From Bacteroidia bacterium 43-41 (GTDB lineage Bacteria > Bacteroidota > Bacteroidia > Bacteroidales > Dysgonomonadaceae): DNA of 64,000 bases. The stretch is taken from positions 124,001 through 188,000 of the forward strand of contig MKTD01000011.1 of NCBI GenBank assembly GCA_001898165.1, read 5' to 3'. Position numbers and translations under genes: made by a program. The notes under the pieces were generated by a model. It did no database searches, was not told the DNA's origin, and saw only the letters and a list, made by a program, of their open reading frames with translations. Shown in pieces: positions 38,079 through 46,124 of the stretch (the first letter of the stretch is position 1; each line of letters starts with the position of its first letter).

Positions 38079-38485
38079 ATAAATACATTTTCTCCCACCA
38101 ACTCAAAGTGCGTGATTACGAGTGTGATACGCAAGGCCATGTAAACAATGCCAACTATCAACACTATTTTGAAGTAACGCGTCACGAATTTTTGGAAAAA
38201 GCAGGATTGAATTTTCACCAGCTTCATAAGCAAGGTATTGATGCAGTAGTATCTCGTGTGGAAATCCGGTACAAAGTTCCGTTAATCGGGATGGACGAAT
38301 TTATTTGTACCATTTCCCGGCTGGAGAGAGTAGGGTTGAAATATATTTTTCATCAGGAAATCGTCCGTCAACCTGATAAAGTGATTTGTGCCAGGGCAAA
38401 GATTGAAGTGGTGAATTTGGTAAATGGAAAACTTTCGCCGCCTGAGGTGTTCGACAAAGCATTTAAAGTAAAGAGTGAAGAGTGA
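38075..38485 (+). CDS. Acyl-CoA thioesterase, 4-hydroxybenzoyl-CoA thioesterase type
   Basis: The 136-residue HotDog-fold protein has the YbgC/FadM-like motif [21 protein letters not shown] (about 14-34), in which the Asp is the usual catalytic residue. It would hydrolyse acyl-CoA thioesters. The ATG at 38075 overlaps the purL stop by four bases, so translation is probably coupled; longer in-frame starts inside purL lack family sequence. Its last three codons and stop lie in a period-7 repeat. Confidence 0.88.
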   Translation: MNKYIFSHQLKVRDYECDTQGHVNNANYQHYFEVTRHEFLEKAGLNFHQLHKQGIDAVVSRVEIRYKVPLIGMDEFICTISRLERVGLKYIFHQEIVRQPDKVICARAKIEVVNLVNGKLSPPEVFDKAFKVKSEE

Positions 38486-38517
38486 AGAGTGAAAAATTTT
38501 TAGTTTTTAGTTTATAT
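38471..38517 (+). repeat. Two back-to-back period-7 repeats filling the thioesterase-dprA gap
   Basis: Three AAGAGTG units (38471-38491), which contain the thioesterase stop at 38483-38485, are followed by TTTTTAG, TTTTTAG and TTTATAT (38497-38517), whose last two bases belong to the dprA ATG (38516-38518). Both arrays have a 7-base period. Confidence 0.8.
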
Positions 38518-39616
38518 GAAAACCCTTTATCAGATAGCGTTAACCTGTATTCCCGGGGTGGGTGTTGTGCATGCGCGCAATTTGATGAAAGCCGTTGGTG
38601 ATGAAGAAGCGGTATTTAATGAGAAAGCCGGGAACTTGGAGAAAATACCGGGTATATCGCGGCGATTAATCGGTGAGATTCGTCGTCCGGAAGTGCTGAG
38701 AAGAGCCGAAAAAGAGTTGGAGTTTGTCAGAAAAAACAACCTTGAAACGCTTTTTTATACACAGAAAAATTATCCTGCCCGATTGAATAACTGTGTAGAT
38801 GCGCCTGTTTTGCTATATGCCAAGGGGAATATAGATTTTAATGTACCCAAAGTTGTAAGTATAATCGGGACGCGCAATGCCACGAAATACGGTCAGGAGT
38901 TTTGTCAAAAATTCGTCAGGGAGTTGTCGGCGCTTTTTCCCGATATGCTTGTTGTGAGCGGCCTGGCATACGGAATAGATATCTGTGCGCATCGCGCCTC
39001 GCTGCAGAATAATCTTTCTACTGTTGCCGTATTGGCACATGGGTTGGACAGGATCTATCCGTCTGTTCATCGGAAAACGGCAAAGGAGATGTTGGAAAAA
39101 GGAGCGTTAATCACCGAATTTCCAAGCGGTACGGAACCCGATAGATTCAATTTCGTAAAACGGAACCGCATCGTTGCGGGAATGGCAGACGCGGTTGTTG
39201 TGATAGAGTCGGGAGAGAAAGGCGGCTCGCTCATAACGGCAGAGATTGCCAATTCTTATTTCCGTGAAGTTTTTGCTTTACCCGGAAGGACAACCGATCC
39301 CCAATCATCGGGTTGCAATAACTTAATCGCTTCCAATAAAGCGGTTTTAATGCAGAAAACTGCTGCTTTTATCGACCAGATGGGGTGGGATACGTCCGTA
39401 AAATCGAAACAGCCCAGGCAAAAAGAATTATTCCCGGACCTGAACGAAACGGAGGAGAAAGTCTTTAACGCACTCAATGGAGTTGAATCCATGCACGTGA
39501 ACATGTTGGGTATCGAACTCAACCTTCCGGTTTCGGAATTGTTCTTTACTTTGCTCGAACTGGAAATGAAAAACGTGGTAGAAGCTTTGCCGGGAGGAGC
39601 ATATAAGTTGTTGTAG
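38516..39616 (+). CDS. dprA: DNA-processing protein DprA
   Basis: DprA binds incoming single-stranded DNA during transformation and loads RecA. The 366-residue protein has an N-terminal SAM-like helical region (about 1-70), the Rossmann-type DprA core with SIIGTRNATKYG (about 115-126), VVSGLAYGIDICAHRASL (about 144-161), KGGSLITAEIA and FALPGRTTDPQSSGCNNLI, and a C-terminal winged-helix segment (about 305-366). recA is only 1.2 kb downstream, which fits their joint role. Confidence 0.95.
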   Translation: MKTLYQIALTCIPGVGVVHARNLMKAVGDEEAVFNEKAGNLEKIPGISRRLIGEIRRPEVLRRAEKELEFVRKNNLETLFYTQKNYPARLNNCVDAPVLLYAKGNIDFNVPKVVSIIGTRNATKYGQEFCQKFVRELSALFPDMLVVSGLAYGIDICAHRASLQNNLSTVAVLAHGLDRIYPSVHRKTAKEMLEKGALITEFPSGTEPDRFNFVKRNRIVAGMADAVVVIESGEKGGSLITAEIANSYFREVFALPGRTTDPQSSGCNNLIASNKAVLMQKTAAFIDQMGWDTSVKSKQPRQKELFPDLNETEEKVFNALNGVESMHVNMLGIELNLPVSELFFTLLELEMKNVVEALPGGAYKLL

Positions 39617-39645
39617 ATTTCTTCTGTTTTTCTTTATTTTATGTT

Positions 39646-39653
39646 TATCTTTG
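39646..39653 (+). promoter_or_regulatory. -7 promoter element for the Bcp-type peroxiredoxin
   Basis: TATCTTTG matches TAnnTTTG, 29 bases before the ATG at 39683; it rules out an in-frame ATG at 39641. Confidence 0.6.
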
Positions 39654-39682
39654 ATTTTTCTACCACAAAAAAGCAAAAAATT

Positions 39683-40147
39683 ATGGCACTACAGATTGGA
39701 GATAAAATTCCCGAAATATTGGGCATCGGTCAGGATGGGAAAGAGGTAAAATCAACCGATTTTACGGGTAAGAAATTGGCACTTTATTTTTATCCGAAGG
39801 ATAATACGCCCGGGTGTACGGCTCAGGCTTGCAGTTTGCGAGACGGATACCAGGATTTGGAAAAAGCCGGCTACGCAATTGTTGGCGTGAGTGTTGACAG
39901 TGTGGCGTCGCACCAAAAGTTCATCGACAAGTTCGACTTGCCCTTCCCGTTGATTGCCGATGTCGATAAAAAGCTTGTTCAGAAGTTTGGGGTTTGGCAA
40001 GAAAAGAAAAATTATGGCAAAACGTATATGGGTACGGTCCGCACTACATTTTTAATTGACGAAACCGGCACTATCCGTCGCATCATAGAGGGTCGGAATG
40101 TGGATACAAAAAATCATGCGGAGCAGATATTGGAAATGGAGAAATAA
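39683..40147 (+). CDS. bcp: Thioredoxin-dependent thiol peroxidase (Bcp/PrxQ)
   Basis: The 154-residue peroxiredoxin has peroxidatic Cys45 and resolving Cys50 in NTPGCTAQAC, the PrxQ spacing that forms an intramolecular disulphide. It reduces hydrogen peroxide and organic peroxides with thioredoxin. The ATG at 39683 gives the usual start MALQIGDKIP. Confidence 0.95.
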   Translation: MALQIGDKIPEILGIGQDGKEVKSTDFTGKKLALYFYPKDNTPGCTAQACSLRDGYQDLEKAGYAIVGVSVDSVASHQKFIDKFDLPFPLIADVDKKLVQKFGVWQEKKNYGKTYMGTVRTTFLIDETGTIRRIIEGRNVDTKNHAEQILEMEK

Positions 40148-40193
40148 ACAAACAATAGTTTTCTATTTTTTGTTCTAAATTAAATAAAGGAAT

Positions 40194-40454
40194 ATGAACA
40201 CGCAGGAAATAATCATAGAACTTCCGTCCGATATATACTTAGCATTGAATGAATCGGAGAATGAGTTGAAGAAAAACATTAAAATCTCTCTGGCAATCCG
40301 TTTGTATCGTCTTCGGAAATTAACGTTGGGGAAAGCAGCACAAATTGCGGGATTATCACGATATGAATTTGAGAATGTGCTTGTTGAAAACGATATTCCA
40401 ATTTCAAACTTAACCATTGAAGATGTGTTGAATGACACTCAAAAGCTAAAATAG
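40194..40454 (+). CDS. UPF0175-family antitoxin-like protein (orphan)
   Basis: The 86-residue protein has the UPF0175 layout: an N-terminal strand with IIIELPSDIYLAL and a helix-turn-helix region LTLGKAAQIAGLSRYEFENVL (about 44-64). The family usually is the antitoxin of a DUF3368/PIN toxin gene that follows it. Here the next frame is only MKKGVVICSLGKKMKRI (40459-40512), and no toxin is present. It may be a remnant of a toxin-antitoxin pair or a free regulator. Confidence 0.7.
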   Translation: MNTQEIIIELPSDIYLALNESENELKKNIKISLAIRLYRLRKLTLGKAAQIAGLSRYEFENVLVENDIPISNLTIEDVLNDTQKLK

Positions 40455-40465
40455 TAAGATGAAAA

Positions 40466-40487
40466 AAGGAGTCGTTATCTGCTCCTT
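40466..40487 (+). other. Short hairpin after the orphan antitoxin
   Basis: AAGGAG and CTCCTT pair across a 10-base loop just downstream of the UPF0175 stop. There is no U-run, so it may be an RNA stability element and not a terminator. Confidence 0.4.
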
Positions 40488-40592
40488 AGGCAAAAAGATG
40501 AAGAGGATATAGCGATTCCATTTTAAAGAATGTAAATAGTGCATATTAGAATCTATAAGACAAAAGCAGGGACCATTTGATTGAGGACGATT

Positions 40593-40802
40593 ATGGACTT
40601 ACAAACACGAAAGATAAAATTTGTACAAGAGTTTTTGGGACTCGAGGATGAAAAGCTTATATCTCGTTTCGAGCGGCTAATAAGAGCGGAAGGGATGAGA
40701 GTGCGTGATTTGCATCGTCGTATCGATTTGTCAATGACAGACTCCGAAAACGGAAAGCTTACGGGAGCTGATGATTTATTAGATGAAATAAAGAGATGGT
40801 GA
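40593..40802 (+). CDS. Antitoxin-like small protein (orphan)
   Basis: The 69-residue protein (MDLQTRKIKF start) is helical and acidic in its second half, with RIDLSMTDSENGKLTGADDLLDEIKRW. This resembles the end of RelB/ParD-like antitoxins that pair with RelE/ParE toxins, which usually overlap the antitoxin stop. A vestigial frame MVIDRNRK and stop (40796-40822) overlaps its end exactly where a toxin would begin, and recA follows. The reading as a toxin-less antitoxin is inference. Confidence 0.6.
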   Translation: MDLQTRKIKFVQEFLGLEDEKLISRFERLIRAEGMRVRDLHRRIDLSMTDSENGKLTGADDLLDEIKRW

Positions 40803-40822
40803 TTGACAGAAACAGAAAATAA
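40796..40822 (+). pseudogene. Possible remnant of a toxin gene start
   Basis: An ATG overlapping the antitoxin's end by seven bases opens an eight-codon frame (MVIDRNRK, stop). The position is typical of a toxin gene start, but the frame is too short to prove homology. Confidence 0.3.
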
Positions 40823-40835
40823 AAAACGAAATATT

Positions 40836-41849
40836 ATGGCAGAAAAAGAAATTCCACAAAACAGTGAGAAGCTCAAAGCACTTCGTGCTGCGATGGACAA
40901 GATCGAAAAAACCTACGGAAAGGGTTCGATCATGAAGATGGGCGATGAAAAAGTAGAAGAGGTGGCGGTGATCCCGAGCGGTTCAATAGGGTTAAATGCG
41001 GCCTTGGGCGTTGGCGGATATCCGCGCGGGCGCGTTATTGAGATCTATGGTCCCGAGTCATCGGGCAAAACCACATTGGCCATTCACGCCATTGCCGAAG
41101 CGCAAAAGGCAGGCGGTGTTGCTGCTTTCATTGATGCAGAACACGCTTTCGACCGGTTTTATGCTGAGAAACTGGGGGTGGATACCGATAACTTACTTAT
41201 TTCACAACCGGGCAGCGGCGAAGAGGCGCTGGAAATTGCCGAGCAATTGATCCGTTCATCGGCCGTGGACATCATTGTTATTGACTCGGTTGCCGCGCTT
41301 ACGCCCAAGAAAGAAATCGAAGGCGATATGGGTGACTCAAACGTTGGGCTGCAAGCCCGGCTGATGTCGCAAGCCTTGCGTAAGCTCACTTCAACGATAG
41401 GAAAAACAAATACAACGTGTATTTTTATCAATCAGTTGCGTGAGAAAATCGGCGTGATGTTCGGTAATCCCGAGACTACCACCGGCGGTAATGCCTTGAA
41501 ATTCTACGCTTCGGTACGTTTGGATATTCGTCGGATCGGCCAGTTGAAAGACGGCGATGAAGTACATGGAAGCCAGACCCGCGTAAAAGTGGTGAAGAAT
41601 AAGATGGCCCCGCCTTTCCGCAAAGCCGAATTCGATATCATGTACGGCGAGGGAATTTCGCGCGAAGGCGAGATTGTGGATTTAGGCGCCGAACTAAACG
41701 TGATTAAGAAGAGCGGGTCGTGGTACAGCTACAAAGACTCGAAGCTGGCTCAGGGACGTGATGCTACAAAAGCGGTGATCAAAGATAATCCCGAACTGGC
41801 AGACGAACTCGAAAAACTGATCTTTGAAGCGTTGAAAGAAAAAAAATAG
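40836..41849 (+). CDS. recA: Recombinase RecA
   Basis: RecA forms filaments on single-stranded DNA and drives strand exchange and SOS induction. The 337-residue protein has Walker [10 protein letters not shown] (72-80), the Walker B region [10 protein letters not shown] (about 140-149), the L1/L2 loops, and [23 protein letters not shown] chose the ATG at 40836 over an in-frame GTG start at 40803, because MAEKEIP is the expected type of start. An A-rich 33-base gap separates it from the small antitoxin gene. Confidence 0.97.
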   Translation: MAEKEIPQNSEKLKALRAAMDKIEKTYGKGSIMKMGDEKVEEVAVIPSGSIGLNAALGVGGYPRGRVIEIYGPESSGKTTLAIHAIAEAQKAGGVAAFIDAEHAFDRFYAEKLGVDTDNLLISQPGSGEEALEIAEQLIRSSAVDIIVIDSVAALTPKKEIEGDMGDSNVGLQARLMSQALRKLTSTIGKTNTTCIFINQLREKIGVMFGNPETTTGGNALKFYASVRLDIRRIGQLKDGDEVHGSQTRVKVVKNKMAPPFRKAEFDIMYGEGISREGEIVDLGAELNVIKKSGSWYSYKDSKLAQGRDATKAVIKDNPELADELEKLIFEALKEKK

Positions 41850-41875
41850 GTTTTTATATTTAAAAATTCAACATC

Positions 41876-42061
41876 ATGAGTAAAAGAATGCAAAAAAGCG
41901 GCTCTGCGGGTGATGCCGTTTACGGACTGGGGATGATTGGCGCGGCAGTCTGGTACATCTCTTCTGCAACCACTTTCTGGATGGGAGTGCTGGGTTTCCT
42001 GAAGGCGCTTGTATGGCCTGCTTTCCTGGTTTACGAAGCCTTTAAGGCTTTGCATGGCTGA
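41876..42061 (+). CDS. Small membrane protein downstream of recA
   Basis: The 61-residue protein has a glycine-rich start and two hydrophobic stretches (about 15-32 and 36-55), so it is probably a small double-spanning membrane protein. No function is recognised. It lies 26 bases after recA and 8 bases before the DUF4954 gene, probably in one transcript. Confidence 0.65.
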   Translation: MSKRMQKSGSAGDAVYGLGMIGAAVWYISSATTFWMGVLGFLKALVWPAFLVYEAFKALHG

Positions 42062-42069
42062 TTTTGAGT

Positions 42070-44058
42070 ATGCGGGAAGTAAGGAGTTTGACCAAGCAGG
42101 AAATTATCCGGCTTCAGAGTCAGGGTTGCGAATGCACCGACTGGGCGCTTGTGAAAGTAAGCACCGGCTTCGACCCTCATTTCGTTAAAAACGCCCGGTT
42201 CTCTGGAAAGATTAAAATAGGAGTGTTGGAGAAAGAATTTGAGCTGGCAGGCGGATTAAAAAAACACTCCTGTATAAACAATGCCGTCATCCACAATTGT
42301 GAGATTGGCGACAACGTTGTTATAGAGAACATTCAGAACTATATAGCCAATTACAACATCGGCGATAATTGCTTTATACAAAACGTGGATGTTATCCTGG
42401 TAGATGGCAAAACAACCTTCGGGAACGGAACGGAAGTAAATGTATTGAACGAGTCGGGTGGGCGGGAAGTGCATATACACGATAAGTTATCCGCTCATTT
42501 CGCTTATGTATATTCGCTATACAGGCATCGGCCCAACCTGATCAGGAGCATGAAAGCGATGGTCGATTTTTACAGCGGGAAACATGCTTCGGACATAGGA
42601 TGCATTGAAAACAACTCCATGATTGTGAATGTGGGGTATATCAAAAACGTAAAGATCGGCGGGTTTTGCAAGATCACCGGCGCTATGAAGCTGAAAAACG
42701 GAAGTATAAACAGCAACGAACAGGCGCCGGTCTATATCGGCAGAAATGTGATAGCTGAGGATTTTATTATCTCTTCGGGTTCCCGCATCGATGGCGGATG
42801 CATTATCTCCCGGTGCTTTATCGGGCAGGCGTGCCACCTCGATCATGGATACTCCGCTTCCGACTCGCTCTTTTTCAGCAATTGCCAGGGAGAGAATGGT
42901 GAGGCCTGTGCCCTTTTTGCCGGGCCTTATACGGTAACCCATCATAAATCCACGTTGTTGATAGCCGGTATGTTTTCGTTTATGAACGCCGGCTCCGGAT
43001 CCAATCAAAGCAACCACATGTATAAACTGGGGCCCATTCATCAGGGGATTATCGAACGTGGCGCTAAGACAACGAGTAATTCTTATGTGCTCTGGCCGGC
43101 AAAAGTGGGGCCTTTTTCACTGATTTTAGGCCGGCATTACCAACATTCAGACACATCGAACCTGCCTTTTTCCTATTTGGTGGAAAACGACAATGCCACA
43201 TATCTGGCTCCGGCAATTAACCTGAAAAGCGTGGGAACCATCCGCGATGCCAAAAAATGGCCTGAGCGTGATAAAAGGAAAGATCCCAACAAACTCGATT
43301 TCATCAATTTTAACCTGCTGAGCCCCTATACCATTCAGAAAGTGTTTGCGGGAGTAAGGATTTTAAAGGATTTGCAGGCAACGGCAGGAGAAACTTCCGA
43401 AATATACACTTACCAGAGTTGTATCATAAAAAATGCAGCACTGAGGAGAGGGCTGGAGTTGTATGAAATTGTCATCCATAAATTCTTAGGCAACTCCATT
43501 ATAAAAAGGCTCGAAAACACTCTTTTTGCCTCAAACAGGGAGATAAGGGAAAGACTGAAACCACAAACAACCGTCGGATCGGGTGAATGGGTGGATATTT
43601 CGGGACTGATTGCCCCGAAATCGGAAATTGATAATCTTCTTTGCCGGATTGAACGCGGAGAGATAGCGAAGCTTAAAGATATCAATAACGTTTTTAAACA
43701 GCTTCACGAGCAATACTACATCCTTGAGTGGACATGGGCATGGGAGAAAATTCAGGAATTCTACAACGTGACTCCCGAAACCATAACCGCCGAAGATGTT
43801 GTCAATATTGTGGAAAAGTGGAAAACATCCGTGGTAAAGCTTGATGAAATGATTTACGACGATGCAAAAAAAGAGTTCTCGTTATCGTTCAAAACCGGAT
43901 TCGGCTCCGACGGGAACATTCAGGACCAGGCTATGGATTTTGAATACGTCCGCGGAGCTTTCGATAAAAACCCGTTTGTTGTTACTACCCTGAAGCATAT
44001 TGAAGATAAAAAAGCGTTAGGTGACGAGCTTATCGAAAGGATGAAAAATGTAAAATAG
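42070..44058 (+). CDS. DUF4954 protein with left-handed beta-helix
   Basis: The 662-residue protein has many hexapeptide-like turns typical of a left-handed parallel beta-helix, for example in ENIQNYIANYNIGDNCFIQNV, the GGFCKITG and YIGRNVIAEDFIISSGS stretches, and a helical C-terminal third (about 470-662). This is the DUF4954 family of Bacteroidetes, distantly like sugar nucleotidyltransferases and acyltransferases that use the same helix; no activity is known to me. The ATG at 42070 is chosen over a TTG at 42064. A strong terminator follows. Confidence 0.85.
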   Translation: MREVRSLTKQEIIRLQSQGCECTDWALVKVSTGFDPHFVKNARFSGKIKIGVLEKEFELAGGLKKHSCINNAVIHNCEIGDNVVIENIQNYIANYNIGDNCFIQNVDVILVDGKTTFGNGTEVNVLNESGGREVHIHDKLSAHFAYVYSLYRHRPNLIRSMKAMVDFYSGKHASDIGCIENNSMIVNVGYIKNVKIGGFCKITGAMKLKNGSINSNEQAPVYIGRNVIAEDFIISSGSRIDGGCIISRCFIGQACHLDHGYSASDSLFFSNCQGENGEACALFAGPYTVTHHKSTLLIAGMFSFMNAGSGSNQSNHMYKLGPIHQGIIERGAKTTSNSYVLWPAKVGPFSLILGRHYQHSDTSNLPFSYLVENDNATYLAPAINLKSVGTIRDAKKWPERDKRKDPNKLDFINFNLLSPYTIQKVFAGVRILKDLQATAGETSEIYTYQSCIIKNAALRRGLELYEIVIHKFLGNSIIKRLENTLFASNREIRERLKPQTTVGSGEWVDISGLIAPKSEIDNLLCRIERGEIAKLKDINNVFKQLHEQYYILEWTWAWEKIQEFYNVTPETITAEDVVNIVEKWKTSVVKLDEMIYDDAKKEFSLSFKTGFGSDGNIQDQAMDFEYVRGAFDKNPFVVTTLKHIEDKKALGDELIERMKNVK

Positions 44059-44091
44059 ACGACCTTTAATAAATCAGATTTATTTTATAAG

Positions 44092-44122
44092 AGCAATATT
44101 TTTATTAAATGTTGCTTTTTTT
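44092..44122 (+). terminator. Intrinsic terminator after the DUF4954 gene
   Basis: AGCAATATTT pairs with AAATGTTGCT (one G-U pair) around a 5-base loop, followed by a run of seven T. It separates the recA-DUF4954 transcript from the cysE leader. Confidence 0.85.
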
Positions 44123-44176
44123 AGGTTAAAAATGAACAAAACAACAGATGTGCGTGTTTTCGTATAAAATTAGTTT

Positions 44177-44184
44177 TATCTTTG
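44177..44184 (+). promoter_or_regulatory. -7 promoter element for the cysE leader transcript
   Basis: TATCTTTG matches TAnnTTTG. The leader peptide start is 19 bases downstream and the cysE ATG is at 44333, giving a leader RNA of about 140 bases. Confidence 0.65.
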
Positions 44185-44203
44185 CTGTTTCCTGAAGTAA
44201 AAA

Positions 44204-44245
44204 ATGAATAAGAAGCGAATGCATATTTGTTGTTGCTGTTGTTGA
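44204..44245 (+). CDS. Poly-cysteine leader peptide
   Basis: The reading frame encodes MNKKRMHICCCCC followed by TGA: 13 residues, the last five Cys. It lies between the promoter at 44177 and cysE, the first gene for cysteine synthesis. Ribosome stalling on five consecutive Cys codons would sense cysteinyl-tRNA, as in amino-acid-responsive leader peptides. A start at the second Met would still contain all five Cys codons. Confidence 0.75.
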   Translation: MNKKRMHICCCCC

Positions 44246-44268
44246 TCACCACCTCCCCATCGATTAAC

Positions 44269-44289
44269 AAGGACTGCTCCTGTGTCCTT
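44269..44289 (+). promoter_or_regulatory. Hairpin in the cysE leader
   Basis: AAGGAC (44269-44274) pairs with GTCCTT (44284-44289) across a 9-base loop. It has no U-run, so it is not a classical terminator; it may be part of the alternative RNA folds that couple leader translation to cysE expression. Confidence 0.5.
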
Positions 44290-44332
44290 ACCGGCTAACA
44301 GATAAAAATTATTCATTAAAAAATTCCTCCCT

Positions 44333-45154
44333 ATGATAAAAAAAACATTTGAACTTATAAATAAGTTTCAGCCGTTGCCCGTACGGATTCCCATAGATAA
44401 GTGCAAACTGGAAGAAGTTGTAACCACGCTCTTTTCGCAAATGTTTCCCGTTTGCGAGCGCATCGATATGTGTAATATTCACGAAAATCTGAAGGATTGC
44501 GCCTTGGCATTGAATGTGAACATTGCCCGGTTAACGGATCAGCAGTTTGCCGATGAAGTTGTACATCAGTTCTTCGTCCGGTTTCCCGGAATCCGGGATC
44601 TTTTGTACGAAGATGCAAAATGTTATCTGAAAAACGATCCTGCCGCCAAGTCACTCGAAGAGGTGATCATCGCTTATCCCGGTTTTTTCGCGCTGAGCAT
44701 TCACCGGATTGCTCACGAATTGCATGTGCTGGGAGTGCCTCTTGTTCCGCGTCTTTTCAGCGAATATGCGCATTCAAAAGTAGGGATTGATATTCATCCG
44801 GCAGCAAAAATAGGCAAAAATCTATTCTTGGACCACGGCACGGGAATCGTAATTGGTGAAACTACGGAGATAGGCGATAACGTGAAGATCTATCAAGGGG
44901 TTACGTTAGGAGCGCTTTATGTGGAAAAAAAACTGTCGGATGTAAAACGGCATCCTACCGTGGAAGATAATGTGGTTATTTATGCGAATGCCACCATTTT
45001 GGGAGGTGAAACGGTTATCGGGCACAACTCCACTATCGGTGGCGGCGCATGGTTGACGCAAAGCGTTATCCCCTATTCGCTGGTTTATAATTCGGTAGAT
45101 GTAAAGGTGAGGACGGTGAAAAATTTTGTTCAGCCTCACGATTTTGTCATTTAA
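44333..45154 (+). CDS. cysE: Serine O-acetyltransferase
   Basis: CysE acetylates serine with acetyl-CoA to O-acetylserine, the precursor of cysteine. The 273-residue protein has the family's helical N-terminal half (about 1-150) and a C-terminal left-handed beta-helix with FAHELHVLG-like and SEYAHSKVGIDIHPAAKIGKNLFLDHGTG, ETTEIGDNVKIYQGVTLGALY. The His of the catalytic triad lies in HGTG. A pyrimidine tract CCTCCC (44326-44331) ends one base before the ATG, so there is no purine-rich ribosome site. cysK follows after 61 bases. Confidence 0.95.
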   Translation: MIKKTFELINKFQPLPVRIPIDKCKLEEVVTTLFSQMFPVCERIDMCNIHENLKDCALALNVNIARLTDQQFADEVVHQFFVRFPGIRDLLYEDAKCYLKNDPAAKSLEEVIIAYPGFFALSIHRIAHELHVLGVPLVPRLFSEYAHSKVGIDIHPAAKIGKNLFLDHGTGIVIGETTEIGDNVKIYQGVTLGALYVEKKLSDVKRHPTVEDNVVIYANATILGGETVIGHNSTIGGGAWLTQSVIPYSLVYNSVDVKVRTVKNFVQPHDFVI

Positions 45155-45215
45155 TGATCTAATTTACTCGACGTTCGCAATTATATAACTTAAATAATTT
45201 AAAAAATTTACAACA

Positions 45216-46124
45216 ATGAAATTTAACAACATTCTGGAGTCAATCGGAAATACGCCTCATATCCGTTTGAGCAAGTTATTTCCTAATTACGAAGTTTGGA
45301 TTAAGCTGGAAAGGCAAAATCCCGCAGGGAGCATCAAAGACCGTATTGCATTGTCAATGGTTGAAGATGCGGAGGAAAAAGGTGCTTTGAAACCCGGCGG
45401 CACCATTATTGAACCCACATCGGGAAATACCGGCGTTGGATTATCTTTTGTCGGTGCATACAAGGGTTATAAGGTAATTATCGTAATGCCCGAATCGATG
45501 TCGGTTGAACGACGCAGGCTGATTGGGCTTTTTGGTTCGGAATTAATACTGACGCCGAGAGAGAAAGGAATGAAGGGAGCCATCGAGAAAGCGCAGGAGC
45601 TTCAATCCGAAATCCCGGGATCCTGGATACCGCAGCAATTTAAAAATCCGGCCAATATCACTGTTCACGCGGAGAAAACGGCGAAAGAGGTACTGAATGA
45701 TTTCCCCGAAGGCTTTGATTACCTGATTACGGGAGTAGGTACCGGTGGGCATATAACGGGAGTTGGCAGGGAGTTGAAAAAGAAGTTCCCGGCCATTCAG
45801 GTCATTGCCGTTGAACCCGCGGCTTCCCCCGTTATTTCGGGCGATAGCCCCGGCCCGCATGCCATTCAGGGGTTGGGCGCCGGTTTTATCCCCGATACGT
45901 TGGATTTGAACGTGCTCGACGGCGTTATAAAAGTTTCCAATGAAGATGCCTATGCCTACGCCCGCAAATTGGCGCGGGAAGAAGGTATCCTCGGTGGTAT
46001 CTCTACTGGGGCAGCCTTAGCTGCTGTGGCACAGAAAATACCACAGCTTACCGGAAACAAGCGGATATTGACGTTCAATTACGATACGGGAGAAAGGTAC
46101 CTTTCTATTGAAGGGTTGTATTAA
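45216..46124 (+). CDS. cysK: Cysteine synthase A (O-acetylserine sulfhydrylase)
   Basis: CysK replaces the acetyl group of O-acetylserine with sulphide to make cysteine. The 302-residue PLP enzyme has the Schiff-base Lys41 in NPAGSIKDR, the substrate loop TSGNTGVGL (about 69-77) and [10 protein letters not shown] (about 176-185), and ISTGAALAA. It forms an operon with cysE. Its last 20 bases overlap the end of convergent mfd. Confidence 0.96.
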   Translation: MKFNNILESIGNTPHIRLSKLFPNYEVWIKLERQNPAGSIKDRIALSMVEDAEEKGALKPGGTIIEPTSGNTGVGLSFVGAYKGYKVIIVMPESMSVERRRLIGLFGSELILTPREKGMKGAIEKAQELQSEIPGSWIPQQFKNPANITVHAEKTAKEVLNDFPEGFDYLITGVGTGGHITGVGRELKKKFPAIQVIAVEPAASPVISGDSPGPHAIQGLGAGFIPDTLDLNVLDGVIKVSNEDAYAYARKLAREEGILGGISTGAALAAVAQKIPQLTGNKRILTFNYDTGERYLSIEGLY

